From Shewanella abyssi (GTDB lineage Bacteria; Pseudomonadota; Gammaproteobacteria; Enterobacterales; Shewanellaceae), in NCBI RefSeq assembly GCF_023284025.1, contig NZ_JAKIKR010000001.1, forward strand, positions 1-64,000: a DNA stretch of 64,000 nt, in the 5' to 3' direction. Numbering within the stretch: position 1 is the first letter of the stretch; every line of letters begins with the position of its first letter. A model generated the notes under the pieces. That model saw only the letters and a list, made by a program, of their open reading frames with translations. It did no database searches and was not told where the DNA came from. The translations under genes and the position numbers were made by a program. This document shows, piece by piece, positions 1 to 7,426 of this stretch.

Positions 1-57
1 TTTTTTATGCTTACATTCAGGACATATTAGTTCTGAGTCAGTGATAATTTTAGTCAT
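1..57 (-). CDS. Mirror copy of the GDCCVxC protein start (partial)
   Basis: The reverse strand from 57 to 1 reads ATG and 18 further codons identical to the start of the gene at 143, because it lies in the left arm of the perfect inverted repeat. It is open to the window edge. Whether a complete second gene exists upstream cannot be seen. If the palindrome is an assembly artefact, this gene does not exist, and a divergent MerR-type regulator would be the more usual neighbour of such an operator. Confidence 0.35.
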   Translation of the reverse strand, partial: MTKIITDSELICPECKHKK

Positions 58-86
58 ATTCGATCCCTAGTTTCTTTATGTTAGTA

Positions 87-117
87 TAGAACCTGTAGTT
101 ACTATAGGTTCTATACT
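87..117 (+). promoter_or_regulatory. MerR-family-type operator and promoter
   Basis: The dyad AACCTGTAGTTACTATAGGTT at 90-110 (written on the reverse strand, core CTATAGTAACTACAG) closely resembles the operators of PbrR/CadR/ZntR-type MerR regulators. It lies in a 19-bp spacer between a poor -35 (TAGAAC, 87-92) and a good -10 (TATACT, 112-117). A long spacer filled by a dyad is the hallmark of MerR-activated promoters. The downstream gene starts at 143. Because of the surrounding palindrome the same promoter also exists on the other strand. No regulator gene is visible in the window. Confidence 0.6.
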
Positions 118-142
118 AACATAAAGAAACTAGGGATCGAAT

Positions 143-364
143 ATGACTAAAATTATCACTGACTCAGAACTAATATGTCCTGAATGTAAGCATAAAAAAG
201 TACTTGAAATGCCAACAGATGCTTGCCTGTGGTTTTATGAATGTACTGCTTGCAAAACTCTGCTTAAACCCCTTAAAGGTGATTGTTGCGTCTTTTGCTC
301 CTATGGTTCAGTTCCATGCCCACCAATACAAGAGAGTGGTTCATGTTCAGGATGTGGGGGTTAG
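143..364 (+). CDS. GDCCVxC-domain cysteine-rich protein
   Basis: This 73-residue protein has eleven cysteines: a CPEC pair at 12-15, C28, C34-x2-C37, the family-defining GDCCVFC motif at 46-52, and a C-terminal CSGCGG tail. No signal peptide is visible, so it is probably cytoplasmic. Proteins of the GDCCVxC family (some are selenoproteins) are found next to mercury or heavy-metal transport genes. Here it is first in a four-gene cassette with a MerT-like protein and an HMA protein. A metal- or thiol-handling role is inferred; the reaction is unknown. The codon at the variable position is ordinary and no in-frame UGA is present. Confidence 0.8.
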   Translation: MTKIITDSELICPECKHKKVLEMPTDACLWFYECTACKTLLKPLKGDCCVFCSYGSVPCPPIQESGSCSGCGG

Positions 365-365
365 A

Positions 366-761
366 ATGTCAGACAATAAGCTTATTGAGAAACCTTACCT
401 AAAATGGATAACACTTTTCATCGCTAGTGGAACTTTACTCTGCTGTGCCTTGCCTATTTTGCTCGTTACATTAGGTTTTGGAGCTGTAGTTGCTAGTTTA
501 AACTACAACATTCCAGGACTTATTTTTCTTGCCGAAAATAAAATTTGGACGCTTACTATAGCCGCTTTACTACTAATGGCTCTGGCGTGGGTTATCTGGC
601 GACCTAATCAGCACTGCCCTTCTGAACCTGCCTTAGCAGCCCTTTGTAAAAAATCAAAACTATGGAATAAGAGAATTTTTTGGATAAGTTCAATGATCTG
701 GTTTATTGGACTTTTTACTAGTTATCTATTATTACCAATTCGAAATATTCTTGACCTATAA
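366..761 (+). CDS. MerT-like mercuric/heavy-metal transport membrane protein
   Basis: A 131-residue inner-membrane protein with about three hydrophobic segments (near 14-40, 45-70 and 105-127). The first carries the vicinal cysteine pair C26-C27 followed by ALP, as in MerT, where the pair takes Hg(II) from MerP. The ATG at 366 was chosen over upstream in-frame starts because GGGGG at 356-360 is a good ribosome binding site and the preceding gene stops at 364. The next gene encodes an HMA protein, matching a MerT/MerP-like pair. No merA reductase is present, so the substrate may be another metal. Confidence 0.75.
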   Translation: MSDNKLIEKPYLKWITLFIASGTLLCCALPILLVTLGFGAVVASLNYNIPGLIFLAENKIWTLTIAALLLMALAWVIWRPNQHCPSEPALAALCKKSKLWNKRIFWISSMIWFIGLFTSYLLLPIRNILDL

Positions 762-775
762 ATGAGGATTAAACA

Positions 776-1078
776 ATGAAGATATTTCTATTATTACCGT
801 TACTTGCAACTTTATTGATTACATTTTCAGTCAATGCAAAAACAATCGAAGTTGAAGTACATGGGATGACCTGCGCTTTATGCGTTGATACATTAAATCG
901 TAAATTCAATAAAATGGATGGTGTATCAAAAGTAGATATAAGCATGAAAATGAAGAAAGTACGATTAGAAACTGATTCAACAGTACCATCTATAGAAATG
1001 ATCAAACAAGCGATATTAGACGCTGGATTCACTCCAACAAAGGTAACGGTAGTTACTAATGAAAAAGATAAAAAATAG
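776..1078 (+). CDS. Periplasmic heavy-metal-associated (HMA, MerP-like) protein
   Basis: This 100-residue protein has a signal peptide (about 1-21, ending VNA) and an HMA ferredoxin-like fold with the metal-binding motif GMTCALC (C33, C36). It would bind a soft metal ion in the periplasm and hand it to the membrane protein encoded just upstream, as MerP does for MerT. The start follows GAGGATTAAACA, a good ribosome binding site. It overlaps the next gene by 20 bases, so the two are probably translationally coupled. The function is inferred from the motif and context. Confidence 0.8.
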   Translation: MKIFLLLPLLATLLITFSVNAKTIEVEVHGMTCALCVDTLNRKFNKMDGVSKVDISMKMKKVRLETDSTVPSIEMIKQAILDAGFTPTKVTVVTNEKDKK

Positions 1079-1793
1079 CGTTACAACAGTTGCCAGTATC
1101 ATACTAATATCATTACTTTATGTGCAAAATGTGAAGAGTATGGGGTTAAGAACATTTGTAGCCTTACCCATTGATAAGCATGGATATGTTGTAAGATTTT
1201 CTTATGAACATCTTACAAGTGGTGATAGAGCTGATTTTATTACAAGTATTGCTTACGGCTTCAGTAGTTACCAAGCTTTACTCATTGGGATCCCCTACAA
1301 AGTAAAACCCGTAGATAGAGACGGTTTGGGTGATGTTTCAGCCTTATATCGCCACATAATAATACAAAATGACTTTTTTTCAGGGACTTCTAGATTAGCA
1401 TTATTAGCGGGGGCAATTGTTCCTAGTGACAACGATAGAAATCCAGCTGTACAAACAGGATTGGTTTATACATTTTTTAAAGACAGATACGAGTTTGATA
1501 TTGATATTCTTTATCAAGCTGGTGTTGATCATCGACTCGATAGTGGTCGATATGATATTTCTTGGCAGTACCGTTTATCACCGTCACTTTACCCTGATTG
1601 GGGAATAGAGCCTGAATTAAATGCTGTTACAGAACTTAATGGAAGATGGGAAGAGGGAAATGAAGTAACGCATCAGATCACGATTGGCCTTCAATTGGTG
1701 AATCCAACATGGGTTATTGAAGGTGGGTTAGTTAAAAACATAAGTAACAATAATGATCTTAGTGTCATGTTAAGTACACGATTTCATTTTTAA
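1059..1793 (+). CDS. Outer-membrane-type protein of a metal cassette
   Basis: A 244-residue protein with an N-terminal signal peptide (about 1-27) and then mostly alternating amphipathic strands ending in a C-terminal aromatic (RFHF), typical of an outer-membrane beta-barrel. It loosely resembles the MetA-pathway/phenol-degradation transporter-like family. The start overlaps the HMA gene by 20 bases. An outer-membrane partner next to MerT- and MerP-like genes suggests passage or sensing of the same metal at the outer membrane, but this is inference. The whole 143-1793 block looks richer in A+T than the genes that follow, compatible with acquisition by transfer. Confidence 0.55.
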   Translation: MKKIKNSVTTVASIILISLLYVQNVKSMGLRTFVALPIDKHGYVVRFSYEHLTSGDRADFITSIAYGFSSYQALLIGIPYKVKPVDRDGLGDVSALYRHIIIQNDFFSGTSRLALLAGAIVPSDNDRNPAVQTGLVYTFFKDRYEFDIDILYQAGVDHRLDSGRYDISWQYRLSPSLYPDWGIEPELNAVTELNGRWEEGNEVTHQITIGLQLVNPTWVIEGGLVKNISNNNDLSVMLSTRFHF

Positions 1794-2029
1794 TTGAAGA
1801 TTTTATTTATCATATAAAAGTTATTATCCATTCAATTGCCAGAATCTAATAGGCCAGCCATAATCGTGGGTTGAACGTGGCATTCGGATGGGGCTTTATT
1901 TTTGGCTCCTGATTAGGATTTGTGGCGATTTAGCCAGTCTTAAGTAGCCATTTATTAACACTTTGTAACCGTTCATACGATTGCCGATATTCTGTGCTAG
2001 GTTGATATTAACCGTTGGGGAGCACATCG

Positions 2030-2872
2030 ATGAAAAAAGTAATCTTGTGGAGTTTGTTATCGATTAGTTTATTAGGATGCTCAACCAAAGTGGGCTACTA
2101 CTTTTTGGACTGGGCTATCGAATGGGAACTCGAAGAGTACGTTAGCTTAGATGATAAGCAGGACAAACAATTTGAAGTCGCATTAAATGCCTTTCTAGCT
2201 TGGCACCGAGCACAAGAGTTACCCCGTTATAAAGATCAATTAGCCCAACTAGCGGCTGAAATTGGCAATGAAAATTTCACTACGCAATCTTGGAATGGCC
2301 ATGTACGTACAGCCAAATCTCACTGGGTTCGGGTATTTAACTTTATTGAACCATCGCTGACTCCCTTAATTAGCTCCTTCTCGGATGAACAAGTGGAGCA
2401 GGTCATTGCTCAACTTAGCGTTGAGGAAAAAGAGCTTAACAAAAAGTACCTTGGTAAGAGTCAGCAGCAATTAATTGAAATGGCTGATGAGCGCATTGAA
2501 AAACGAATTAAAAAGTGGATTGGTAAGCTGTTACCGTCTCAAAAAACGGCAATACATAACTACAATGTTGCCCGTGGTGATAGCTTAGATATGTGGCTTG
2601 AATACCGTCATGATTGGATCCGTTTATTTTCACAGGCATTAAAAAACAGGCAGAACAAAATTGCACTTTCTCATAGTTTAACCTTGCTAATGACTCAGCC
2701 AGAAGCGCTTAAATCAAAGACCTACCAAGCAATATTAGATGACAACACCACCCAGTTTGGTGAGCTTCTGATCCAGTTAAATCGTTTAGCATCGGCAAAA
2801 CAAAAACAGCGCTTTACCAAAAAGTTGAATACACTCATTAAAGATCTTACTGAAATGAGTGAGGACTTTTAG
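2030..2872 (+). CDS. DUF6279 family lipoprotein
   Basis: A 280-residue lipoprotein: the signal sequence ends in the lipobox LLGC, with the lipidated cysteine near residue 17. The rest is helical and charged and resembles the DUF6279 family of uncharacterised envelope lipoproteins. The ATG at 2030 is preceded by GGGGAG at 2017-2022; a TTG 15 bases earlier has no such site. It stands alone between the metal cassette and the DoxX gene. The function is unknown. Confidence 0.7.
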   Translation: MKKVILWSLLSISLLGCSTKVGYYFLDWAIEWELEEYVSLDDKQDKQFEVALNAFLAWHRAQELPRYKDQLAQLAAEIGNENFTTQSWNGHVRTAKSHWVRVFNFIEPSLTPLISSFSDEQVEQVIAQLSVEEKELNKKYLGKSQQQLIEMADERIEKRIKKWIGKLLPSQKTAIHNYNVARGDSLDMWLEYRHDWIRLFSQALKNRQNKIALSHSLTLLMTQPEALKSKTYQAILDDNTTQFGELLIQLNRLASAKQKQRFTKKLNTLIKDLTEMSEDF

Positions 2873-2972
2873 ACGCACATCTATACCGCTTGACAAGTTT
2901 AATCGTCCGCACTTGAAAGATTGTGATGCTTGTTAAGGTCTAATGGGATAATAGAATTAAAGAGGGATCGAC

Positions 2973-3566
2973 ATGCTACTCGGACAACTATATCAAAAAT
3001 TCCTAAACATCATTCGATATGCTGAAGGTATTGCACCGTTAGCATTACGACTCTATCTTGCCCCTGTATTGATGCAGGCAGGCTACAATAAGCTTTCCCA
3101 TTTTAGTGACTCCGCCGCTTGGTTCGGCAATCCTGATTGGGGGCTCGGTCTGCCATTTCCAGAGTTGATGGTGGTGTTAGCGGCTGGCACTGAGTTTGTT
3201 GGCGGTGGTCTACTTATCATTGGTTTAGCGACTCGCCTAATCGCCATCCCACTGTCGTTTACCATGTTAGTTGCCGCCTTTGCCGTTCATTGGGATAATG
3301 GCTGGTTAGCCATTGCCGATGCCAGTTCATGGTTAGCCAACGATAAAGTATTGGCCTCAACAGAGAAACTTGAACGCGCGAAAGAGCTGTTACAACAAAA
3401 CGGTGACTATGAGTGGCTAACCAGTTCGGGTAATTTCGTTGTCCTCAATAACGGTATTGAATTTGCTATTACCTATCTCTTTATGTTGCTGGCACTGGTG
3501 TTTATGGGCGGCGGGCGCTATACCAGTCTTGATTATTACATCGCGAAGAAAAACGCTATTGCTTAA
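2973..3566 (+). CDS. DoxX family membrane protein
   Basis: A 197-residue inner-membrane protein with four hydrophobic segments and the DoxX-family pattern (LRLYLAPVLMQAGYNKL near the start, followed by GTEFVGGGLLIIGLATR). DoxX-like proteins are small four-helix membrane proteins linked to quinone or thiol redox chemistry in some bacteria, but the role of this one is unknown. The start follows GAGGGATCGAC. A strong terminator follows at 3591, so the gene is probably the last or only one in its transcript. Confidence 0.8.
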   Translation: MLLGQLYQKFLNIIRYAEGIAPLALRLYLAPVLMQAGYNKLSHFSDSAAWFGNPDWGLGLPFPELMVVLAAGTEFVGGGLLIIGLATRLIAIPLSFTMLVAAFAVHWDNGWLAIADASSWLANDKVLASTEKLERAKELLQQNGDYEWLTSSGNFVVLNNGIEFAITYLFMLLALVFMGGGRYTSLDYYIAKKNAIA

Positions 3567-3590
3567 CCATTGAATCATGGCGACGTTATT

Positions 3591-3620
3591 AAATCCCACC
3601 AAATAGGTGGGATTTTTTTT
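3591..3620 (+). terminator. Rho-independent terminator after the DoxX gene
   Basis: The 10-bp perfect stem AAATCCCACC / GGTGGGATTT with loop AAATA is followed by a T run. It lies 25 bases after the DoxX stop codon. Confidence 0.9.
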
Positions 3621-3679
3621 GGCGGCTTGATACTCTCAACTTAAGTCAGCATTAATTGCAGTTTATTAAGGACAATACG

Positions 3680-4228
3680 TTGGATGCATTAACACTTTTA
3701 TTGACCAGACAATCCTCCCCACGCCTGATCGCACCAGGCCCGACAGATGAGCAGCTGAAGAATATTTTAGATGCTGCGGCTCGCGTACCCGACCATGCTG
3801 GTTTGACCCCCTGGGAGTTTATTATTGCCACAGGCGATGGGCTTAAGACCCTAGGAAATATTTTTGCCAAAACCGCTAGATTGAATGATGCCGAAGAAGG
3901 TTTTATCAGTAAAGCCAGCAATATACCATTGCGAGCACCTATGGTCATCACCGTGGTGGCAAAAGTGAAGCAACATCCCAAAGTCCCGGCTTTTGAACAA
4001 CAGCTCGCTGCAGGTTGCGCCGCTATGGCAATGCAACAAGCGGTGTTTGCACAGGGACTTGGCGGTATATGGCGTACAGGGGCTTTCGCTTTTGATAGAC
4101 ATGTACATCAATTACTCGACCTTGAAGCAACAGATCAAATCGTTGGATTCCTCTATATAGGAACGTCTGCATTACAGGCCCCGACAAAGTCGTTGAAAGA
4201 GGGCATGGGCTTCGCTCGTTATCTATAG
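3680..4228 (+). CDS. YdjA-like NAD(P)H nitroreductase
   Basis: A 182-residue FMN-dependent nitroreductase-fold protein that aligns with E. coli YdjA along its length: RQSSPRL at the N-terminus, RVPDHAGLTPWEF, a central AAGCAAMAMQQAVFAQGLGGIWRTG-like block and VGFLYIGT near the end. It should bind FMN as a dimer and reduce nitro compounds or similar electrophiles; the physiological substrate is unknown. The start is a TTG at 3680, supported by AAGGA at 3668-3672 and by alignment of LDALTLL with YdjA MDALELL. A TTG 24 bases upstream is less likely. Confidence 0.85.
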   Translation: MDALTLLLTRQSSPRLIAPGPTDEQLKNILDAAARVPDHAGLTPWEFIIATGDGLKTLGNIFAKTARLNDAEEGFISKASNIPLRAPMVITVVAKVKQHPKVPAFEQQLAAGCAAMAMQQAVFAQGLGGIWRTGAFAFDRHVHQLLDLEATDQIVGFLYIGTSALQAPTKSLKEGMGFARYL

Positions 4229-4303
4229 TGGTTAGCTAACACTGAACTTGAATAATAGTGAACATGTTAGACATATATTTTGCTTTGCTAACCGTGCTAA
4301 GTT

Positions 4304-4570
4304 ATACCAGTTCCATTGAATAGTTGTTCATTCAGCGGGAATTAAAATTACTGTAGGCAAGTAAGTGGGTTGTCGCTAATAGTTATTCTATATCGAAAGC
4401 CACCTACGCAGCATAGAGTGATTTTAAACCCGCACAAGGTGAGCCTCTCAGCACTTTCACTGCTATGTTGCATTACCTCAAAAGGGAATAACCATTTCTT
4501 CAAAAATGCGCCTAACATTGAAAACGCTGAGAGAGCTCTGAATTGACCATATATTTAACGGAATTGGTAT
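4304..4570. repeat. MITE-like element, 267 bp, with terminal inverted repeats
   Basis: The ends ATACCAGTTCCATT (4304-4317) and AACGGAATTGGTAT (4557-4570) are inverted repeats matching at 12 of 14 positions. Inside is a second inverted pair (CTCTCAGC near 4444 with GCTGAGAG near 4525). No ORF of useful length is present. It fills most of the 365-base gap between the nitroreductase and GNAT genes, and its right end is only 23 bases from the GNAT start. Its sequence resembles non-coding repeats I associate with Shewanella genomes, but copy number could not be checked. Confidence 0.55.
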
Positions 4571-4593
4571 TAGCAATCAAATAGGAGGTTGAG

Positions 4594-5211
4594 TTGAACG
4601 CACAAGAAGTGAAAGACAACACGCTGGTGGGCGAACACGTTGTTCTAGAGCCTTTGACGTTGGCGCATGCTCCAGCATTGAGTATTGCGGTTTGCGATGG
4701 TGAACTTTGGCAACTGTGGTTTACCAAAGCCCCGCATCCCGACAATATGAATGACTATGTTAGCCAAGCCCTTTTAGATGAACAAAACGGTGAGGCATTG
4801 GCATTTGCCGTTCGAGACCGTCACTCTGGCCAAATCGTAGGCTGCACCCGCATTTGTCACTGGCAGCAACATCATCGCCGTCTAGAGATCGGTCATACCT
4901 GGTATGCAAAAAGTGTCCAACGTACTGCGGTTAATACCGAGTGTAAATTACTGTTGTTAAGTTATGCCTTTGAAACTTTGGCGGTCATCGCGGTGGAGTT
5001 TCGCACTCACATTCAAAATGAAGTGTCACGGCAGGCGATCTGTCGTTTGGGCGCCAACCAAGATGGCATTTTGCGCAATCATCAAATTTTAGATAATGGC
5101 ACCATAAGAGACACTGTGGTTTACTCGATTATTGACTCTGAATGGGATGAGGTAAAGATGGGCTTACGTAACAAACTCAATGTTCATCGGCTGCACACAC
5201 ATATTAATTAA
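4594..5211 (+). CDS. GNAT family N-acetyltransferase (RimJ/RimL type)
   Basis: A 205-residue protein of the Acetyltransf_3/RimL class: an N-terminal VVLEPLTLAHAPAL strand-helix, a central GQIVGCTRI strand that normally lines acetyl-CoA, and LEIGHTWYAKSVQRTAVNTE, typical of this subgroup. It would acetylate an amino group using acetyl-CoA; the target is unknown. The start is TTG at 4594 behind a strong GGAGG (4584-4588), with no ATG nearby. It stands alone, directly downstream of the MITE-like element, which may contribute to its leader. Confidence 0.8.
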   Translation: MNAQEVKDNTLVGEHVVLEPLTLAHAPALSIAVCDGELWQLWFTKAPHPDNMNDYVSQALLDEQNGEALAFAVRDRHSGQIVGCTRICHWQQHHRRLEIGHTWYAKSVQRTAVNTECKLLLLSYAFETLAVIAVEFRTHIQNEVSRQAICRLGANQDGILRNHQILDNGTIRDTVVYSIIDSEWDEVKMGLRNKLNVHRLHTHIN

Positions 5212-5341
5212 TGGATGTTTGCTAACGAGTTCTACTTGTTTGTATTAGCTTATTTACCTGTTATTTGACGATACGCTTGATATTCAATGAAAGCTAAAGT
5301 AGAAATGGTTAAATCGAACGAATATAAAAGGGATTAATTTG

Positions 5342-5746
5342 ATGTCTGGTACCACTTACGCAAGTACGCTAGTGATAGCCGTTGGTTTATTATCTTTTAA
5401 TGCTACTGCGGGCGATGCTGAAGACGCATTGACTAAAGAGCTAACTGAATGTGCAGCATATTATCAGATAGCGTCGAGTGCGATAGCAGCAATGAATGCA
5501 CCGCAGATGCAAGCGGTAGGTGACAGGTTAAAACGCTCTGGCGAACAAGCGGTAGCAATAGCTAATAAATATCAAAGCACAGAGGATGTTAATCAAGCGG
5601 TTATCGCAGCAACAGAGCAACATAAAGCCTCTATGCCTAACTCAAAGAGTTTAGGGCCCTTGATGGGGAAATATAAAGAAAAGTGCAAAGTGGTGATTAG
5701 TCAGCCCGATAAGCGGCTTGATTATTGGACCATGGCGACGATGTAA
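5342..5746 (+). CDS. Small secreted hypothetical protein
   Basis: A 134-residue protein with a signal peptide (about 1-23, ending FNATAG) and an alanine-rich helical mature part with two cysteines (in TECAAYY and EKCKVV) that could form a disulfide. No domain was recognised. The start is ATG 5342 with AAGGGA 8 bases upstream. A perfect terminator follows directly, so it is probably monocistronic. Function unknown; periplasmic location is inferred from the signal peptide. Confidence 0.65.
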   Translation: MSGTTYASTLVIAVGLLSFNATAGDAEDALTKELTECAAYYQIASSAIAAMNAPQMQAVGDRLKRSGEQAVAIANKYQSTEDVNQAVIAATEQHKASMPNSKSLGPLMGKYKEKCKVVISQPDKRLDYWTMATM

Positions 5747-5750
5747 ACTG

Positions 5751-5772
5751 AGAGAGCGAAAGCTCTCTTTTT
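5751..5772 (+). terminator. Rho-independent terminator
   Basis: The stem AGAGAGC / GCTCTCT with a GAAA tetraloop and a T run starts 5 bases after the stop codon at 5746. Confidence 0.85.
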
Positions 5773-5886
5773 GTAAGAGAAGCATGATATTACAGGTCTG
5801 ATTAACTGGAGTCATATAATGAGCTATCTTTAACATCGGCTATAATTGCTGTATTTGATAGGTTAGATCGTGTTGGAGCATGAGAA

Positions 5887-6276
5887 ATGAATATCTACTT
5901 TTTACTGGCTGGGATCATCGCCGCATTAACATGTGTAGGACATTTCACCTATGGCAGAAAGCATTTTTTGCTGCCCATGCTGCAGGCTGAATTCGATCCT
6001 ATCGCTAAATCTGTTATGCATTGTGTCTTCCACTATATATCGGTTTTTCTACTACTTTCTACGCTTATTCTATTGGCCTGTGCTTTTGAAGTGCTGTCTC
6101 AAATGCACAGTTTTGGTATGCTGGTTTTTATTGCACTTAATTTTGGTATATTCGCGATATGGCAACTCTATATTGGTGTGACCGGTGAACTTGAACAGCC
6201 ATTTAAACACCTATTCCAGTGGGTCTTTTTTATTGCCATAGCGGTATTTACTTTACTCGGCGCTTTGTCGAGATAG
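5887..6276 (+). CDS. Hypothetical four-helix membrane protein
   Basis: A 129-residue integral membrane protein with four hydrophobic segments (about 2-20, 45-68, 75-97 and 107-125), HFTYGRKHF after the first segment and CVFHYISV at the second. It lacks a cleavable signal or known catalytic motif. It stands alone. Function unknown. Confidence 0.6.
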   Translation: MNIYFLLAGIIAALTCVGHFTYGRKHFLLPMLQAEFDPIAKSVMHCVFHYISVFLLLSTLILLACAFEVLSQMHSFGMLVFIALNFGIFAIWQLYIGVTGELEQPFKHLFQWVFFIAIAVFTLLGALSR

Positions 6277-6561
6277 TTGAACTGCCGATTCTTATTAAGT
6301 CTGCTTAGTATCGTTCGTTATGCGGGATTTATAACTAACTTGATTGAATTTTTTGCATACTAAAAATTGTATTAATGGTTGTGTTTGCATATGTTTATCA
6401 GTAGATTACTTGCAGAGTAAAGTATGTTTCAAATGGATTGAAACAGCGCTATCAGGAAGAGAAATGCAAATAACGTTAAGTCGAATCTTACCCTCCCCAC
6501 ATCATAGCCAGTCCGTAGTCCCCAAAGATTGCAAGCCACTCTACCAGCCTATTATTTGCTA

Positions 6562-6627
6562 GGTTTCAGGGCTGTTTGTCTATACCCAGCGTCTCTGAAA
6601 CCAGCATCTTCAAGTAGCAGGGGTATA
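6562..6627. repeat. Palindromic intergenic repeat
   Basis: Two nested inverted pairs are visible: GGTTTCAG (6562-6569) with CTGAAACC (6595-6602), and TATACCC (6581-6587) with GGGTATA (6621-6627). It lies within the 463-base gap 6277-6739 before the ABC operon; I see no gene and no clear promoter in the rest of that gap. Elements with TATACCC/GGGTATA ends are common between genes in Vibrio and Shewanella relatives as I recall, which needs a genome search. Confidence 0.45.
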
Positions 6628-6739
6628 TGTCACGATGATTTACAAAATTCTCCCCAAGGGTTGGCTATATCGTTTTGACTTTAGTTGTATGATAGAGCGA
6701 TTGTTCGGCTAGTTAGTTTGCTAAAAAAGAGCATTTATT

Positions 6740-7426
6740 ATGATAGAAGTCCATGAATTAAAAAAAGAATACCCCATGGGTGATACATGTGTAAAAGCAC
6801 TCGATGGAGTGAGTTTTAGTATCGCTAAAAATGAATTTGTTGCGATTATGGGGCCTTCTGGCTCAGGCAAGTCAACCTTGATGAATATTATAGGTTGTTT
6901 AGATAAACCAACATCAGGGGGCTACAGCCTGAACCAGCAAGAAGTCGCTCATTTAGATGACGATGCATTATCCGCCGTTAGGAATAAACAAATAGGGTTT
7001 GTTTTTCAAAGCTTCCATCTCTTACCGCGTTTATCGGCACTGCAGAATGTATTACTGCCGTTACGGTTTTCAGACAATCCCGATCAAGACAGCAGTTATG
7101 CCCATGAGTTGTTAGCGCGAGTAGGGTTAGGGACTCGACATGATCACCGCCCCAATCAGCTTTCTGGTGGTCAAAGACAGCGGGTAGCCATCGCACGTTC
7201 TCTAGTGAATCGACCCGCTATCTTACTTGCCGACGAGCCAACGGGTGCGCTTGATAGCAAAACCTCAGCTGAAATTATGGCGTTATTCACTGAATTACAT
7301 CAGGCGGGGCAAACCATTATTTTGGTGACCCACGAAGAGGAGGTTGCCGCATATGCGCAGCGAATTATTCGTATGAGAGATGGCGATATCGTTGAGATAG
7401 AAGAGAGGGCGACTAATGCAGCCTAA
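6740..7426 (+). CDS. ABC exporter ATPase (MacB/LolD type)
   Basis: A 228-residue nucleotide-binding subunit with Walker A GPSGSGKST (39-46), signature LSGGQRQ (141-147), Walker B ILLADEP (161-167), the D-loop ALDS and switch His198. It belongs to the MacB/LolD/SalX group that pairs with FtsX-like permeases. It is the first gene of a five-gene operon: the next gene starts 11 bases before its stop, and the permease is at the far end (10860). It would power export of an unknown substrate, acting at the inner membrane. Confidence 0.92.
   Translation: MIEVHELKKEYPMGDTCVKALDGVSFSIAKNEFVAIMGPSGSGKSTLMNIIGCLDKPTSGGYSLNQQEVAHLDDDALSAVRNKQIGFVFQSFHLLPRLSALQNVLLPLRFSDNPDQDSSYAHELLARVGLGTRHDHRPNQLSGGQRQRVAIARSLVNRPAILLADEPTGALDSKTSAEIMALFTELHQAGQTIILVTHEEEVAAYAQRIIRMRDGDIVEIEERATNAA

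Larger units (their letters stand above)
1..199. repeat. Perfect 94-bp inverted repeat at the window edge
   Basis: Bases 1-94 are the exact reverse complement of bases 106-199, with an 11-base centre (95-105). The right arm carries a promoter and the first 19 codons of the gene at 143. The left arm therefore carries a mirror copy of the same promoter and start, running off the window. The arms keep perfect identity to base 1, so the repeat probably continues upstream. It could be a real palindromic duplication, or a foldback or contig-end assembly artefact nucleated at the natural operator dyad in its centre. Confidence 0.95.

Noticed and set aside
204-365. An upstream start extending the MerT-like protein into the GDCCVxC gene
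   Set aside because: The extension overlaps a real gene in another frame, has no MerT-like sequence and lacks a ribosome binding site; ATG 366 has a strong one.
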